Source of the DNA: Thiobacillus sp.
GTDB taxonomy: Bacteria; Pseudomonadota; Gammaproteobacteria; Burkholderiales; Thiobacillaceae
Reading direction: 5' to 3'
DNA length: 64,000 bases
NCBI GenBank assembly: GCA_024709425.1
Contig: JANJWS010000022.1
Span: 1-64,000 of the forward strand
Shown here in pieces: positions 44,279 through 52,514 of this stretch; position 1 is the first letter of the stretch; every line of letters begins with the position of its first letter. Under the pieces are notes generated by a model. That model was not told the DNA's origin and did not search any database. It worked only from the letters and a program-made list of their open reading frames with translations. Position numbers and translations under genes: made by a program.

Positions 44279-45333
44279 CATTCTGGACGCTGCTGGGCTC
44301 GCACCGGCTCGCAGTGGTGCTGATGCTGGCCGTGGCGGTGACGGCGACGCTGGGCGGCACGCTGCCGCAATCAATGCGCTTCAGCCCGGACGAATTGCGC
44401 GACTGGCAGGCGGGCTGGGGCTGGCTCAGAGGCGCGCTCGCCACCCTGCGTTTCTCCGACGTCTACGGCAGCTTCTGGTTCTGGGGCCTGTGCGCCATGC
44501 TCCTGCTCAACCTCGCGGTCGGCATGCTGCAGTTCGTGCTGCGCCGCCCCGCGTGGTCGCGGCCGCACGTCTGGGGCGTGCTGGTGGGGCACGGCGGGTT
44601 GCTGATGCTGGTGGCGGGGGGCATGGCGAGCGCGCTGACGAGCTTTGGCGCCCACCTGGAACTGGCGCAAGGCGAGGTCTGGTACGGCACGCCGGACAAG
44701 TTGAGCCGGGACCGTGGCCGCGCCGAACCGCTTGACGTGGCGCTGCGCCTGGACCGTATTGCGGCAGCGGTTGCGGTGGGCAGCCATTTGCGTGAACTGC
44801 GCCTTGGGCTGACCTGGCAGGTGGGCGGCGGGCTGCCGCAACAGGGCGAGACTGTCGCCAACCGGCCGCTCGACGTGGCGGGCCATCGCGTGCATCCGGA
44901 CAACACCTTCGGTCACGCCGCCGTGTTTGAACGCCAGCTGCCCGACGGGGAGCGGCGCCTGCTGCTGGTGAATTTCCCCCTGTCGCGTGCCGACTGGGGG
45001 AAACCGCGCTGGACCGCGGAACGCAGGCAAAGTCTGGAGACGCGCGGCAAGATTCGCCATTACCGCTTTTATCTCGAAGGCGACCCGGTGCGCCTGAACA
45101 TGGCGGTGACCCACGGCCCGAAGACCCTTTTCGATGGCTGGCTGACGCCGGGTGACAGCGTCGTCGTCGACGGCGAGCAGATGCGCCTGCGGGAGGTGCG
45201 CCCGTGGGCCGGGCTGTACCTGGCGCGAGACCGCGGCGTGGCCTGGGCGTTCGCGGGGATGGCGCTGGCCATCGGCGGCTTCTTCGTCGCCCTGGCCTGG
45301 CCGCGCTCCAGCAGCACGGCAGGTGCGCGATGA
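44269..45333 (+). CDS. ccsB: System II cytochrome c biogenesis protein CcsB/ResB
   Basis: CcsB (ResB) forms with CcsA the haem transporter and ligase that attaches haem to CXXCH outside the membrane. The 354-residue product has two N-terminal membrane helices (LAVVLMLAVAVTATLGGTLPQ and WFWGLCAMLLLNLAVGML), a third at about residue 105, a large periplasmic domain and a final helix (WAFAGMALAIGGFFVALAW). Translation starts at TTG 44269, overlapping the end of the 11-haem gene, and its stop overlaps ccsA as ATGA. It is shorter than many ResB proteins but has the expected topology. Confidence 0.88.
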   Translation: MQLTFWTLLGSHRLAVVLMLAVAVTATLGGTLPQSMRFSPDELRDWQAGWGWLRGALATLRFSDVYGSFWFWGLCAMLLLNLAVGMLQFVLRRPAWSRPHVWGVLVGHGGLLMLVAGGMASALTSFGAHLELAQGEVWYGTPDKLSRDRGRAEPLDVALRLDRIAAAVAVGSHLRELRLGLTWQVGGGLPQQGETVANRPLDVAGHRVHPDNTFGHAAVFERQLPDGERRLLLVNFPLSRADWGKPRWTAERRQSLETRGKIRHYRFYLEGDPVRLNMAVTHGPKTLFDGWLTPGDSVVVDGEQMRLREVRPWAGLYLARDRGVAWAFAGMALAIGGFFVALAWPRSSSTAGAR

Positions 45334-46103
45334 ACCTGCCGCCGCCGGAGGTGGTGTCGGTGCTGCAGGCCGGTGTGGGCGTGGCCTACCTGATGGCGAC
45401 CGCCGGGTTGGGCCTGGCGCGGCCGTACGCAGTGCGTGTGCTTGTCGTACTGGTGGCGTTTGCCCTGGCCATCCATGTGGGGCTGGTCGGATGGCGCTGG
45501 CAGACCCAGCAGCAGGCGCCCCTGGTAACGCGCTACGAGGACTTTACCTTCGATGCGCTGGTCGTCGCGGCCCTCTATCTGGCGGTGGCCTGGCGGTGGC
45601 CAACGCTGCGGCGGGCCGCAGCGCCGATGCTCGTGGTGGCCGCCGCACTGACGCTTGGCGCGCTGGCCTACAGTCAGGCGTTCTATCCCTGGAGTCCTGC
45701 GCTGCGCATCATCTGGCTGCAGATCCATGCACCGCTCAACAGCCTGTCCATCGCGCTCGCGTCCCTTTGCGCAGCCCTCGCGCTGGCGGGCGGGGTGGTC
45801 CACGCGCCGCTGTGCGCGCGGCTGCTGTGGTGGGTGACACTGGTGTGGAGCGCGATGGTCGCGACCGGCGCCTACTGGGCCTATCTCGCCTGGGGACGGT
45901 TCTGGGGGTGGGATCCGATCGAGAGCTGGGCGCTCGCCACCGCGCTCGCCTACGCCGCGGTGTGCCACCTGATGCTGAATCCGGCCTGGGGCGCGCAGCG
46001 CGTCAGCCGGCTCGCGCTGGTTCCGTACGCCATGCTGCTCTTCACCACCTATGGCCTGTTGCTGGTGAAAAGCAGCATCCACGGACAGTATCTGTTCAAG
46101 TAA
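45330..46103 (+). CDS. ccsA: System II cytochrome c biogenesis protein CcsA
   Basis: CcsA carries the WWD haem-binding motif, here YLAWGRFWGWDPIESWAL near residue 188, flanked by His residues on neighbouring helices (H129 region IHAPLNS and a His in the last loop, SSIHGQYLFK). The 257-residue protein has about eight membrane helices. Its start overlaps the ccsB stop, and it is the last gene of the multihaem cluster. Confidence 0.93.
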   Translation: MNLPPPEVVSVLQAGVGVAYLMATAGLGLARPYAVRVLVVLVAFALAIHVGLVGWRWQTQQQAPLVTRYEDFTFDALVVAALYLAVAWRWPTLRRAAAPMLVVAAALTLGALAYSQAFYPWSPALRIIWLQIHAPLNSLSIALASLCAALALAGGVVHAPLCARLLWWVTLVWSAMVATGAYWAYLAWGRFWGWDPIESWALATALAYAAVCHLMLNPAWGAQRVSRLALVPYAMLLFTTYGLLLVKSSIHGQYLFK

Positions 46104-46175
46104 GCGCGCGGCCGCTGTGTCGTATTGAAACCCGACCTGCGCGCGGCAGGGCCGCTGTTCGTGCGGGGCGGGCTT

Positions 46176-46215
46176 CGGCCCGGCGGGGTGGTGGTCGCTC
46201 CATCCTGCCGGGCCG
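46176..46215. terminator. Large hairpin between convergent ccsA and signal peptidase-like gene
   Basis: Two 16-base arms (46176-46191 and 46200-46215) pair at 14 positions around an eight-base loop. No T-run follows, so it is not a classic terminator. Its place between two converging transcription units suggests a two-way stop or an RNA 3'-end stabiliser. Confidence 0.45.
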
Positions 46216-46236
46216 AGATCGCAGCCGAGGGCCGAC

Positions 46237-47124
46237 CTAGTTCAGGCTCCTAGCCGTCCTGTCCCAGCGGATGCCGCCCTCGTCGAAGTTCCACGACCAG
46301 AACACCTTGGTGACGGTGCCGCCGATCTGGTCCTTGCGGATGTAGCCGAGGATGCGGCTGTCGATGCTTTCATTGCGGCTGTCGCCCATCACGAAATACG
46401 CGTTGGCCGGCACACGCTCCGGCCCAAAATTCCTGTCCTGCCCGCTGCCGTAGAACAGCGTGCCTTCGAAATGGGCGTAGGGTTCGTCGAGCTTCTCGCC
46501 GTTGATCCAAACCACGTCGTCGCGGATCTCGAGCATGTCGCCCGGCACCGCGATGATGCGCCGGATCAGCTGGTCGTCGATCAGGCGCGTCAGCTTGGCG
46601 CGGGCCTCGCCGTTCCCGAAACGGATCATCGCGATCTCGCCGCGCGCCGGAAACGCCAGCTTGTTGATGAGCAGGATGTCACGCTGCAGGATGGTGTGCG
46701 TCATGCTCGGCGAGCCCATGAAATAGGCGCGCACGATGTGGCGGCCCACCAGAGCGTCCATCACCGGGTTGACCGTGACCAGCAGCGCGATGAACACGCC
46801 CGCGTAGATCCACGGCCGGTTGAACCATTGCAGGCGGTAGTCGGGTGGCTGCCGCCGGGCGCAGCGCCACGCGTCGAGTGCGATCAGCGCCACCCCGACA
46901 AAGGGAATGCAAAGGAAGACGATGCTGAGCTTGCTTCCGACCGACATGAACGCGATCGCCGCGAGCCAGGAGGCGACGATCAGCGTGATGTAGAGCAGGA
47001 TGCCGCGCGTCAGATGGCCGGCATAGTGCTGTCCGAGCCCGGGGCAGATGGAAAGCAGCAGGGCGACAAGGGGGTTGCGCGGTCGGATGTCGGTCGGGGC
47101 GTCACGGAAGGGATCGTCGGGCAT
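46237..47124 (-). CDS. Signal peptidase I-like protein with N-terminal TM2-like domain
   Basis: The 295-residue product starts with a TM2-like hydrophobic domain (NPLVALLLSICPGLGQHYAG, glycine turn, second helix). An S26 peptidase domain follows with the Ser motif GSPSMTHTI and the GDSRNESIDSR box. The segment holding the catalytic Lys (usually K-R-x-x-G-x-PGD) reads RRIIAVPGD, so the general-base Lys is replaced by Arg. It may be inactive, use another Lys or have a specialised role. ATG 47124 is chosen as the start that yields the TM2-like domain. It lies eight bases after a cytochrome c gene on the same strand, so it is not in the usual lepA-lepB-rnc setting. Confidence 0.82.
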   Translation of the reverse strand: MPDDPFRDAPTDIRPRNPLVALLLSICPGLGQHYAGHLTRGILLYITLIVASWLAAIAFMSVGSKLSIVFLCIPFVGVALIALDAWRCARRQPPDYRLQWFNRPWIYAGVFIALLVTVNPVMDALVGRHIVRAYFMGSPSMTHTILQRDILLINKLAFPARGEIAMIRFGNGEARAKLTRLIDDQLIRRIIAVPGDMLEIRDDVVWINGEKLDEPYAHFEGTLFYGSGQDRNFGPERVPANAYFVMGDSRNESIDSRILGYIRKDQIGGTVTKVFWSWNFDEGGIRWDRTARSLN

Positions 47125-47132
47125 GGCGTGGG

Positions 47133-47498
47133 TCAGCGACCGAAGTTGAGCGTCGGCGTGCCAAAGGCGTTGCGCAGGTGGGACAGGACGTCGTCCATGT
47201 CGCGGTCGTTCAGCATCTGCGGCGGGCACTGCCCCGCCGTATAGACCTTGCCTGGCGTGCGCAGACCGCCGGAGCGGATGTTGTGGATGAGTTCCTGGTC
47301 GGGTTTGGTAAGGCGGTGCCATTCGCCGACGAAGTCGGCGGCCATGCCCTCGCGGCCGCGGCCGTCTTCGCCGTGGCACATCGCGCAGCGCTGGTTGAAC
47401 AGCATCCTGCCGCGGTCCGCGTTACCCATGCCGCTGAAGGCGTGGGCGACGGAAGCGCTGCAGGCAAGCAGCAGGGCGAAGAGCAGGGGCGTTTTCAT
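47133..47498 (-). CDS. Small periplasmic cytochrome c
   Basis: The 121-residue protein has a signal peptide (LLFALLLACSASVAHA) and one CAMCH haem site near residue 38. The class I features HGEDGRGREG and a C-terminal Met region (CPPQMLNDRDMDDVLSHLRN) are present. Its start overlaps the stop of the upstream gene (ATGA), so it is coupled to the 558-residue exported protein. It could be an electron shuttle; the partner is unknown. Confidence 0.9.
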   Translation of the reverse strand: MKTPLLFALLLACSASVAHAFSGMGNADRGRMLFNQRCAMCHGEDGRGREGMAADFVGEWHRLTKPDQELIHNIRSGGLRTPGKVYTAGQCPPQMLNDRDMDDVLSHLRNAFGTPTLNFGR

Positions 47499-49171
47499 GG
47501 GGTATTCCTTTCCGGTGCTGCGAACGGTGTCTTCACGCTGGTCTGGGTGACGATGACGGGCGCCGCGCCGAAGGCGCCGCCGGCAAATCGGCAGCCCGGT
47601 ATGCCGTCGCCGTCCTGGTCGCTCAGGCGCTTGACCGCGGCGGTGATGCGCTGTGCCTGTTCGTCCCGCTTCAGTGGGGCGATGCTGCGCACCAGTTCCG
47701 GCAGTTCGTCGCGGATGAAGTCCTCGGGTTGCCGCGGTTCGCCGGTGGCCGGGCCTTCGGCCTGCTGCAGGCCCCCGTGCGTGAGCACCCCTTCGATCAG
47801 GTGGTCGCCGTGGCGTCGCGCCTCTCCGGCCGGCAGCAGGGGCGCCAGGCGACGCCAGGTGGCGAGCGAGAGACCGAACAGATGGCCGTCATAGGCCGAA
47901 ACGGCCAGGCCCGAGGCGGAACGGAACTTGCCGGCTGCATCCGACCAGAGGTGGGTGCGTGTGGCCGCGTAGAGGTCGTGCGCCTGCCTGGCGTAGCCGT
48001 CCCGGCCGCTCGCCTCGCTTGCCGCCAGGAGGCCGGCCACGAGGGAAAGCTGGTCTTCGAGCCGGAGCAGCGTGCCCTCGAACACCTGATCGCGCTTGAC
48101 CAGGAAGGTGCGCGGGGCGACGCTGCGCTGCGCCATTCGCACCATGAGGTAGTCGGCCTGTGCCGTGAGTTGCTTCAGCACGTCCGCCCGTAGCGGATCA
48201 TCGCGCGGCAGCGCGGCGGCCAGATCGGCCAGGGTTTCCAGGGCGTAGCCCGCCTCGTCGGCACCGATCCGGTCGGCGGGGCCGCGAGCGGGGTCGTGAC
48301 GGCTGACCAGACTGCCGGAACGCGAATCGCGGTGGAGCTTGAGCAAGGTGTTGAACAGCCGCTCCAGCGTGCCCCGAACCTCCTTGCGCCACGTGGCGGC
48401 GGGTTTGCCGGCGAAGTTTTCGTTCGCGAGGGGCGGCAGCGAGAGCGTGGCATGAAGCCGCGCCAGGCCCTGAAGCAGCGACAATTGCCCATGGAGCGGG
48501 CTGGCGGCGTCCACCACTATCCAGCCGCCCGGGTCCAGCTTGAGGCGGGCAGGCATGTAGCGAGCGTTCTTGTCACCGCCCAGTTCCTGCAGCGCAAGCA
48601 GGGTCTGGAATTCCTGCAGGGCGGATGCGAGAAGCACATTGCCCGTCGTGCCGGCCGCATCAGCTTCCAGTTGCGCGAGGAGCGCCTTGGCGCCCAGCGA
48701 CTGGCCGATGGACTCGGGCGAGGTGGTCCGCTCGAAGCTCGCCGGATCCCACTTGAGCGTCGCCGGCTGCGCAAAATCCGGCTGGGCGGCATAGCGCGGC
48801 AGGCCCTTGTCGAAGAGCAGGCCGACCGCCTGTTCGTGCGCTCTGCCTAGCGGCAGGCCCATGCCCGAGTGACGGACCACGGCATCCAGCCCGGCCCGCA
48901 CCAGCGCGTTGAGGTCATCGCGCCGGGCCTGCGGCGCAGCCTGTGCCCACAGCATCAACTCGCGGTAGGCGTACATGCCGTGAAAGGTCGAGAAGTAAAA
49001 GTCGATCAGGTATTTCTCGTCCTGGTTGACGTTCAGGTTGAGTACCTGGCGCTGGATGGCAAGGCTTAGGTCCTGCTGCTTCTTCGCCGGGTCGCCGACA
49101 GCCTGCGCTGCGAGCGGGTCGGCCTGGAACGCCAGCAGGACCAGCAAGGGGAGGGTTCGGTGTCGGGTCAT
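47495..49171 (-). CDS. Large exported protein of unknown function
   Basis: The 558-residue product has a signal peptide (LPLLVLLAFQADPLAAQA). It is almost entirely helical, with repeated Leu/Ala-rich helices and scattered Trp and His that recall alpha/alpha-barrel (six-hairpin) folds such as thioredoxin-linked or glycosidase-like proteins. No catalytic motif is recognised. A C-terminal stretch DQDGDGIPGCRF looks like a calcium-binding Asp-rich loop. ATG 49171 is preferred because AAGGGA lies about nine bases upstream; ATG 49186 is possible. It is co-transcribed with the small cytochrome and the signal peptidase-like gene. Confidence 0.75.
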   Translation of the reverse strand: MTRHRTLPLLVLLAFQADPLAAQAVGDPAKKQQDLSLAIQRQVLNLNVNQDEKYLIDFYFSTFHGMYAYRELMLWAQAAPQARRDDLNALVRAGLDAVVRHSGMGLPLGRAHEQAVGLLFDKGLPRYAAQPDFAQPATLKWDPASFERTTSPESIGQSLGAKALLAQLEADAAGTTGNVLLASALQEFQTLLALQELGGDKNARYMPARLKLDPGGWIVVDAASPLHGQLSLLQGLARLHATLSLPPLANENFAGKPAATWRKEVRGTLERLFNTLLKLHRDSRSGSLVSRHDPARGPADRIGADEAGYALETLADLAAALPRDDPLRADVLKQLTAQADYLMVRMAQRSVAPRTFLVKRDQVFEGTLLRLEDQLSLVAGLLAASEASGRDGYARQAHDLYAATRTHLWSDAAGKFRSASGLAVSAYDGHLFGLSLATWRRLAPLLPAGEARRHGDHLIEGVLTHGGLQQAEGPATGEPRQPEDFIRDELPELVRSIAPLKRDEQAQRITAAVKRLSDQDGDGIPGCRFAGGAFGAAPVIVTQTSVKTPFAAPERNTP

Positions 49172-49272
49172 CAGGCGTCCCTTCATGCAGTGGGCCGTAT
49201 CGGGGCGGCAGGGCGCATGCCGACGGCTTTCAACGCGGCATTGTCATGCGCGTGCCCGGCTCTGCCCCAGAG

Positions 49273-49962
49273 TCATTTTGTCGCAGCACTTTCGCCCGAA
49301 ACCAGGCGCACGTGGACCTGTTCGCTCTTGAAGGAATTGAAGTCCGGCAGGTTCTGGAAAACCCATCCCTCCGCAAGCACCTGGCCTTTCGACAGGACCG
49401 CGATCTGCACCGCGGGGTTCAGCGGATCGCTTGACGAACTGGTGACCATCTGGAAGTTGCTGGTATAGGCCGGCAGGTAATGCAGCAGTTGCAGTTGGAG
49501 ATCGCTGCCGAGCGTGGCCTTGGCGCCGATGGCCAGCTTGATTTCCTTTTCGCTGCCGCCAACACGCACGGCAAGCGTCGCCGCGGTCCATCGTGCCTTC
49601 ACGCTATCCGGTACGACCACGCTGAGCTTCTTGCTGCCGCTGCCCTGCGGGTGTTCGGCGGCCAGCCGCTGGTCGAGATCGGGCCGGCTGTCCGTACCGT
49701 CGGTCGGGTGCGGCGGCATGGCGGCCGGCAGGGGCGGGTGGCTCGGCGGAAGTTCCTCGTCACCCTTGACCGGCACATTGGAGCGCATGCCGCCGTTCGC
49801 TGCCGCGGGGGGCTGCGGTATCGCGGCCGGCGCCTGTTCGGTCGCGGGAGGATTGCCACGCTCGCAGCCGCCGAGAGCCAGCAGGCTGACGAGGACGAGG
49901 CCGGCGCCAATGCGCTGAATGCGGGAAAGTGCCGGAATGGCACAGTGCTTCTGTTCGTTCAT
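49273..49962 (-). CDS. Lipoprotein with a DUF2155-like C-terminal domain
   Basis: The 229-residue product has a lipobox (LVLVSLLALGGC), a Pro/Ala-rich linker of about 60 residues and a C-terminal beta-rich domain of about 110 residues. That domain (KARWTAATLAVRVGG, HYLPAYTSNFQMVTSS, GWVFQNLPDFNSF) resembles DUF2155 proteins, which have no known function. ATG 49962 is chosen as the start that places the signal correctly; longer in-frame starts add a non-signal extension. It is the first gene of the leftward unit and lies 101 bases before the alpha-helical protein. Confidence 0.78.
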   Translation of the reverse strand: MNEQKHCAIPALSRIQRIGAGLVLVSLLALGGCERGNPPATEQAPAAIPQPPAAANGGMRSNVPVKGDEELPPSHPPLPAAMPPHPTDGTDSRPDLDQRLAAEHPQGSGSKKLSVVVPDSVKARWTAATLAVRVGGSEKEIKLAIGAKATLGSDLQLQLLHYLPAYTSNFQMVTSSSSDPLNPAVQIAVLSKGQVLAEGWVFQNLPDFNSFKSEQVHVRLVSGESAATK

Positions 49963-50057
49963 GTTGTGATGTTTGTACGGGTTCAGAAATCGCGGAAAGC
50001 GGCCGATATCCATGACGTGTCTGCGGAATAAAGCATGCACGATCGTTTGTGAATGTT

Positions 50058-50078
50058 GCCATAAATAAAAATTATGGC
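50058..50078. promoter_or_regulatory. Perfect inverted repeat between divergent genes
   Basis: GCCATAA, seven A/T bases and TTATGGC form a perfect 21-base dyad in the 201-base region between the lipoprotein gene and the diguanylate cyclase gene. It is AT-rich and positioned to act as an operator for either direction. No known regulator consensus is matched. Confidence 0.4.
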
Positions 50079-50163
50079 CGATTCTATCAGAACACCGGCG
50101 GCAGTTGCGATAGATTTTCTGTACCGTGCTGGTGGGAACGGCCTACTTCGTTGCGGGTAGAGC

Positions 50164-52332
50164 ATGAATGAAATGGCTGCCGGCGCGTCCGGAAGAAGAA
50201 GCCCTTACCGTGTGGTGTGGGGGGTGCAGCGCTTCCCGCTGTCGATCGGCTGGAAAACGCTGATCGCGTTCTTCATCGTTGCCTGCATCCCACTCGTTGG
50301 CGTCACCCTGCTGATCGAGCGCGTGCTCGGCGATGTCGCGGAGCAGCACGTCCGCAACACGCTCACCATCAGCCTGCATGGTGCCCAGGGCGCCCACGCC
50401 GGCCGCCTGGACACTCTCAACGCCCTGCTGAGCCAGTCCGCCACTCTGCAGACGGCGAGGGAGGCACTGCTCGAACAGCGGAAGGCACCGCTGCGGGAGT
50501 TGCTGCAGGGACACGCTTTCAATCTCCCTTACGTCGACGCATGGCTGGCAACTGACACCAAGGGCAACGTAATCGCGCGGCGCAATGACAACGCAGGCGA
50601 TCAGATCATCCTGAACACCATCCTGCCGCAGGTCGTGAGCCGCGGGCACACCGTCGTTTCGAACGAGATCCTCTCGCGCGACATCTTCCTGCTCGAAAGC
50701 CCGGAGCGCTATCTGCGCCTGGAGCGCGTGGTGATGGCCAGCGTGGTGGCGGTTCCGGTGACGCAGGATGGCGAGGTCATCGGCATCCTGATCGGTATGG
50801 TGCTGCTGGACGGCTACGACTGGCTGCCCAACCTGATCCATGACAATGCGGGCGAGGATGTGCGTCTGTTCGGTGCGCTGACGCAGGATTCCCGCGTGGT
50901 GGCGGTATCGCGGCGTCCCGGGAATTTCTGGGTCGAGGGACATTCGGTACCGGTCGAGGTGAACGATACCCTCATCAAGGGCAAGCCTTACACCGGGCGG
51001 GCACTCATCAACAATGAGCTGTGTTACCTCCACGTCGAGCCCATATTCAATGCGCAGAAACAGGTCATCGGTTCGTTGCTGGCGAGCAGCAAGATCGGTG
51101 CGGCCGAGGCATTCGTCGACAGGAACATGCTGCTGGTCTATGGCTTCATCGCGGTGGGTGGCCTGCTCTCGCTGTTGATTGCATTCTTTGCGCATCGCGA
51201 CACGGTGCATCCCATCCGTGCCCTGGTGCGGGCGATGGACGATTTCGCGACGGGCAGGCTGGACGTGCGCACGGAAATCGTCACCAAGGACGAGTTCGAG
51301 GACCTCGGAAAGGGGTTCAACCGCATGGCCGACGCCATCTGCGCACAGCAAACGCGGGTAGAAAAGTACAATTCCCTGGCCAAGCTTCTGATCACCACGC
51401 TGAACCCGAAGGCGTTGCTGAAAAACGCCCTCGACAAGGTGCTGGAACTTACCGATTCCAAGGTCGGTGTGATCTACCTCATGGAGGAGTCTGGCGAAAA
51501 TCTGATGCCCTACGTCGCCCATGGCGTCGATCCCGCTTCGCTGAAATCCCTGAAACCAGGTGAGGGCATCGCGGGATGTGCCGCAGCGGAGCGCCGGTCC
51601 GTGGTGCTCGATCATCTGCCGGAAACGAGCTTCATCCAGGTTGACATCGGTTTTGCCGTTGCTGCGCCCACCGCGGTGGCCGCGTTCCCGCTGATGTGCA
51701 AGGAAAAGGTACTCGGTGTCATGCTGCTTGGCTCCTTCGGGGGCTATCAGGTGGAGGAACAGCCGCTGATCGAATACCTCGCCAACCAGATCGCGATCAC
51801 GCTCGACAACGCCCTGACCAACGAGAAAGTGGAACGCCTTTCCATTGCCGACGGCCTCACCGGCCTGTACAACCGGCGCTTCCTCGGCGAACGCCTCAAG
51901 GAGGAATTCTCCAAGGCCGAGCGTTACCGGATGCCGCTGTCGTTCCTGATCCTCGACGTTGATCACTTCAAGCGCGTGAACGACACGTTCGGGCACCAGG
52001 TGGGCGACAATGCCCTGGTTGCCGTCGCGCGGGTGTTGCAGGCGTCGGTGCGCGAGTCCGACCTGGTGGCCCGCTACGGCGGCGAGGAATTCGCCGTGCT
52101 GCTGCCGCACACCGGCCTCGACAGCGCGCTGGCCGTCGCGGAAAAGATACGCCAGGCGGTGAGCGAGACGCCGGTGGATGGCATGGGCGAACACCGCCTG
52201 ACCATCAGTATCGGCGCGGCGGGCATCCCCGAGGGGCACGCACCCAGCGTGGAGGCGCTCGTGCGTGCGGCCGACCAGGCGCTCTATCGTGCCAAGCAGG
52301 ACGGACGCAACAGGGTGATGAGCGCAGCGTGA
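50164..52332 (+). CDS. Membrane diguanylate cyclase (sensor, HAMP, GAF, GGDEF)
   Basis: The 722-residue protein makes cyclic di-GMP. An N-terminal membrane helix (TLIAFFIVACIPLVGVTLLI) is followed by a periplasmic sensor of about 270 residues that looks like a double Cache domain. A second helix (LLVYGFIAVGGLLSLLIAFF) leads into a HAMP domain (PIRALVRAMDDFATGRLDVR), a GAF domain (about residues 400-550) and a GGDEF domain. The active loop reads YGGEEF and an inhibitory RESD site lies five residues before it, so the enzyme should be active and product-inhibited. The signal is unknown. It is divergent from a lipoprotein gene. Confidence 0.94.
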   Translation: MNEMAAGASGRRSPYRVVWGVQRFPLSIGWKTLIAFFIVACIPLVGVTLLIERVLGDVAEQHVRNTLTISLHGAQGAHAGRLDTLNALLSQSATLQTAREALLEQRKAPLRELLQGHAFNLPYVDAWLATDTKGNVIARRNDNAGDQIILNTILPQVVSRGHTVVSNEILSRDIFLLESPERYLRLERVVMASVVAVPVTQDGEVIGILIGMVLLDGYDWLPNLIHDNAGEDVRLFGALTQDSRVVAVSRRPGNFWVEGHSVPVEVNDTLIKGKPYTGRALINNELCYLHVEPIFNAQKQVIGSLLASSKIGAAEAFVDRNMLLVYGFIAVGGLLSLLIAFFAHRDTVHPIRALVRAMDDFATGRLDVRTEIVTKDEFEDLGKGFNRMADAICAQQTRVEKYNSLAKLLITTLNPKALLKNALDKVLELTDSKVGVIYLMEESGENLMPYVAHGVDPASLKSLKPGEGIAGCAAAERRSVVLDHLPETSFIQVDIGFAVAAPTAVAAFPLMCKEKVLGVMLLGSFGGYQVEEQPLIEYLANQIAITLDNALTNEKVERLSIADGLTGLYNRRFLGERLKEEFSKAERYRMPLSFLILDVDHFKRVNDTFGHQVGDNALVAVARVLQASVRESDLVARYGGEEFAVLLPHTGLDSALAVAEKIRQAVSETPVDGMGEHRLTISIGAAGIPEGHAPSVEALVRAADQALYRAKQDGRNRVMSAA

Positions 52333-52348
52333 CAGTGACTGCATCCTG

Positions 52349-52367
52349 CATGCCATTTCATGGCATG
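52349..52367. other. Short hairpin downstream of the diguanylate cyclase gene
   Basis: CATGCCAT, a three-base TTC loop and ATGGCATG form a perfect eight-base-pair stem 17 bases after the stop codon. No T-run follows, so termination is uncertain. The rest of the 182-base gap before ccmI shows nothing clear. Confidence 0.4.
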
Positions 52368-52514
52368 ATCGCGCAAATGCTCGCCTGAGCGTTCCTCCGC
52401 TGCCGCGTCTGCCCGCATGCCGCCGTCCAGGCCCGGCCTGCGGCGTCGGGGCTTCGCGGCCGTCACACAATCAGACGCACCATCGGGGCGCGTTGAACTT
52501 CGGTTTCTGGAATC

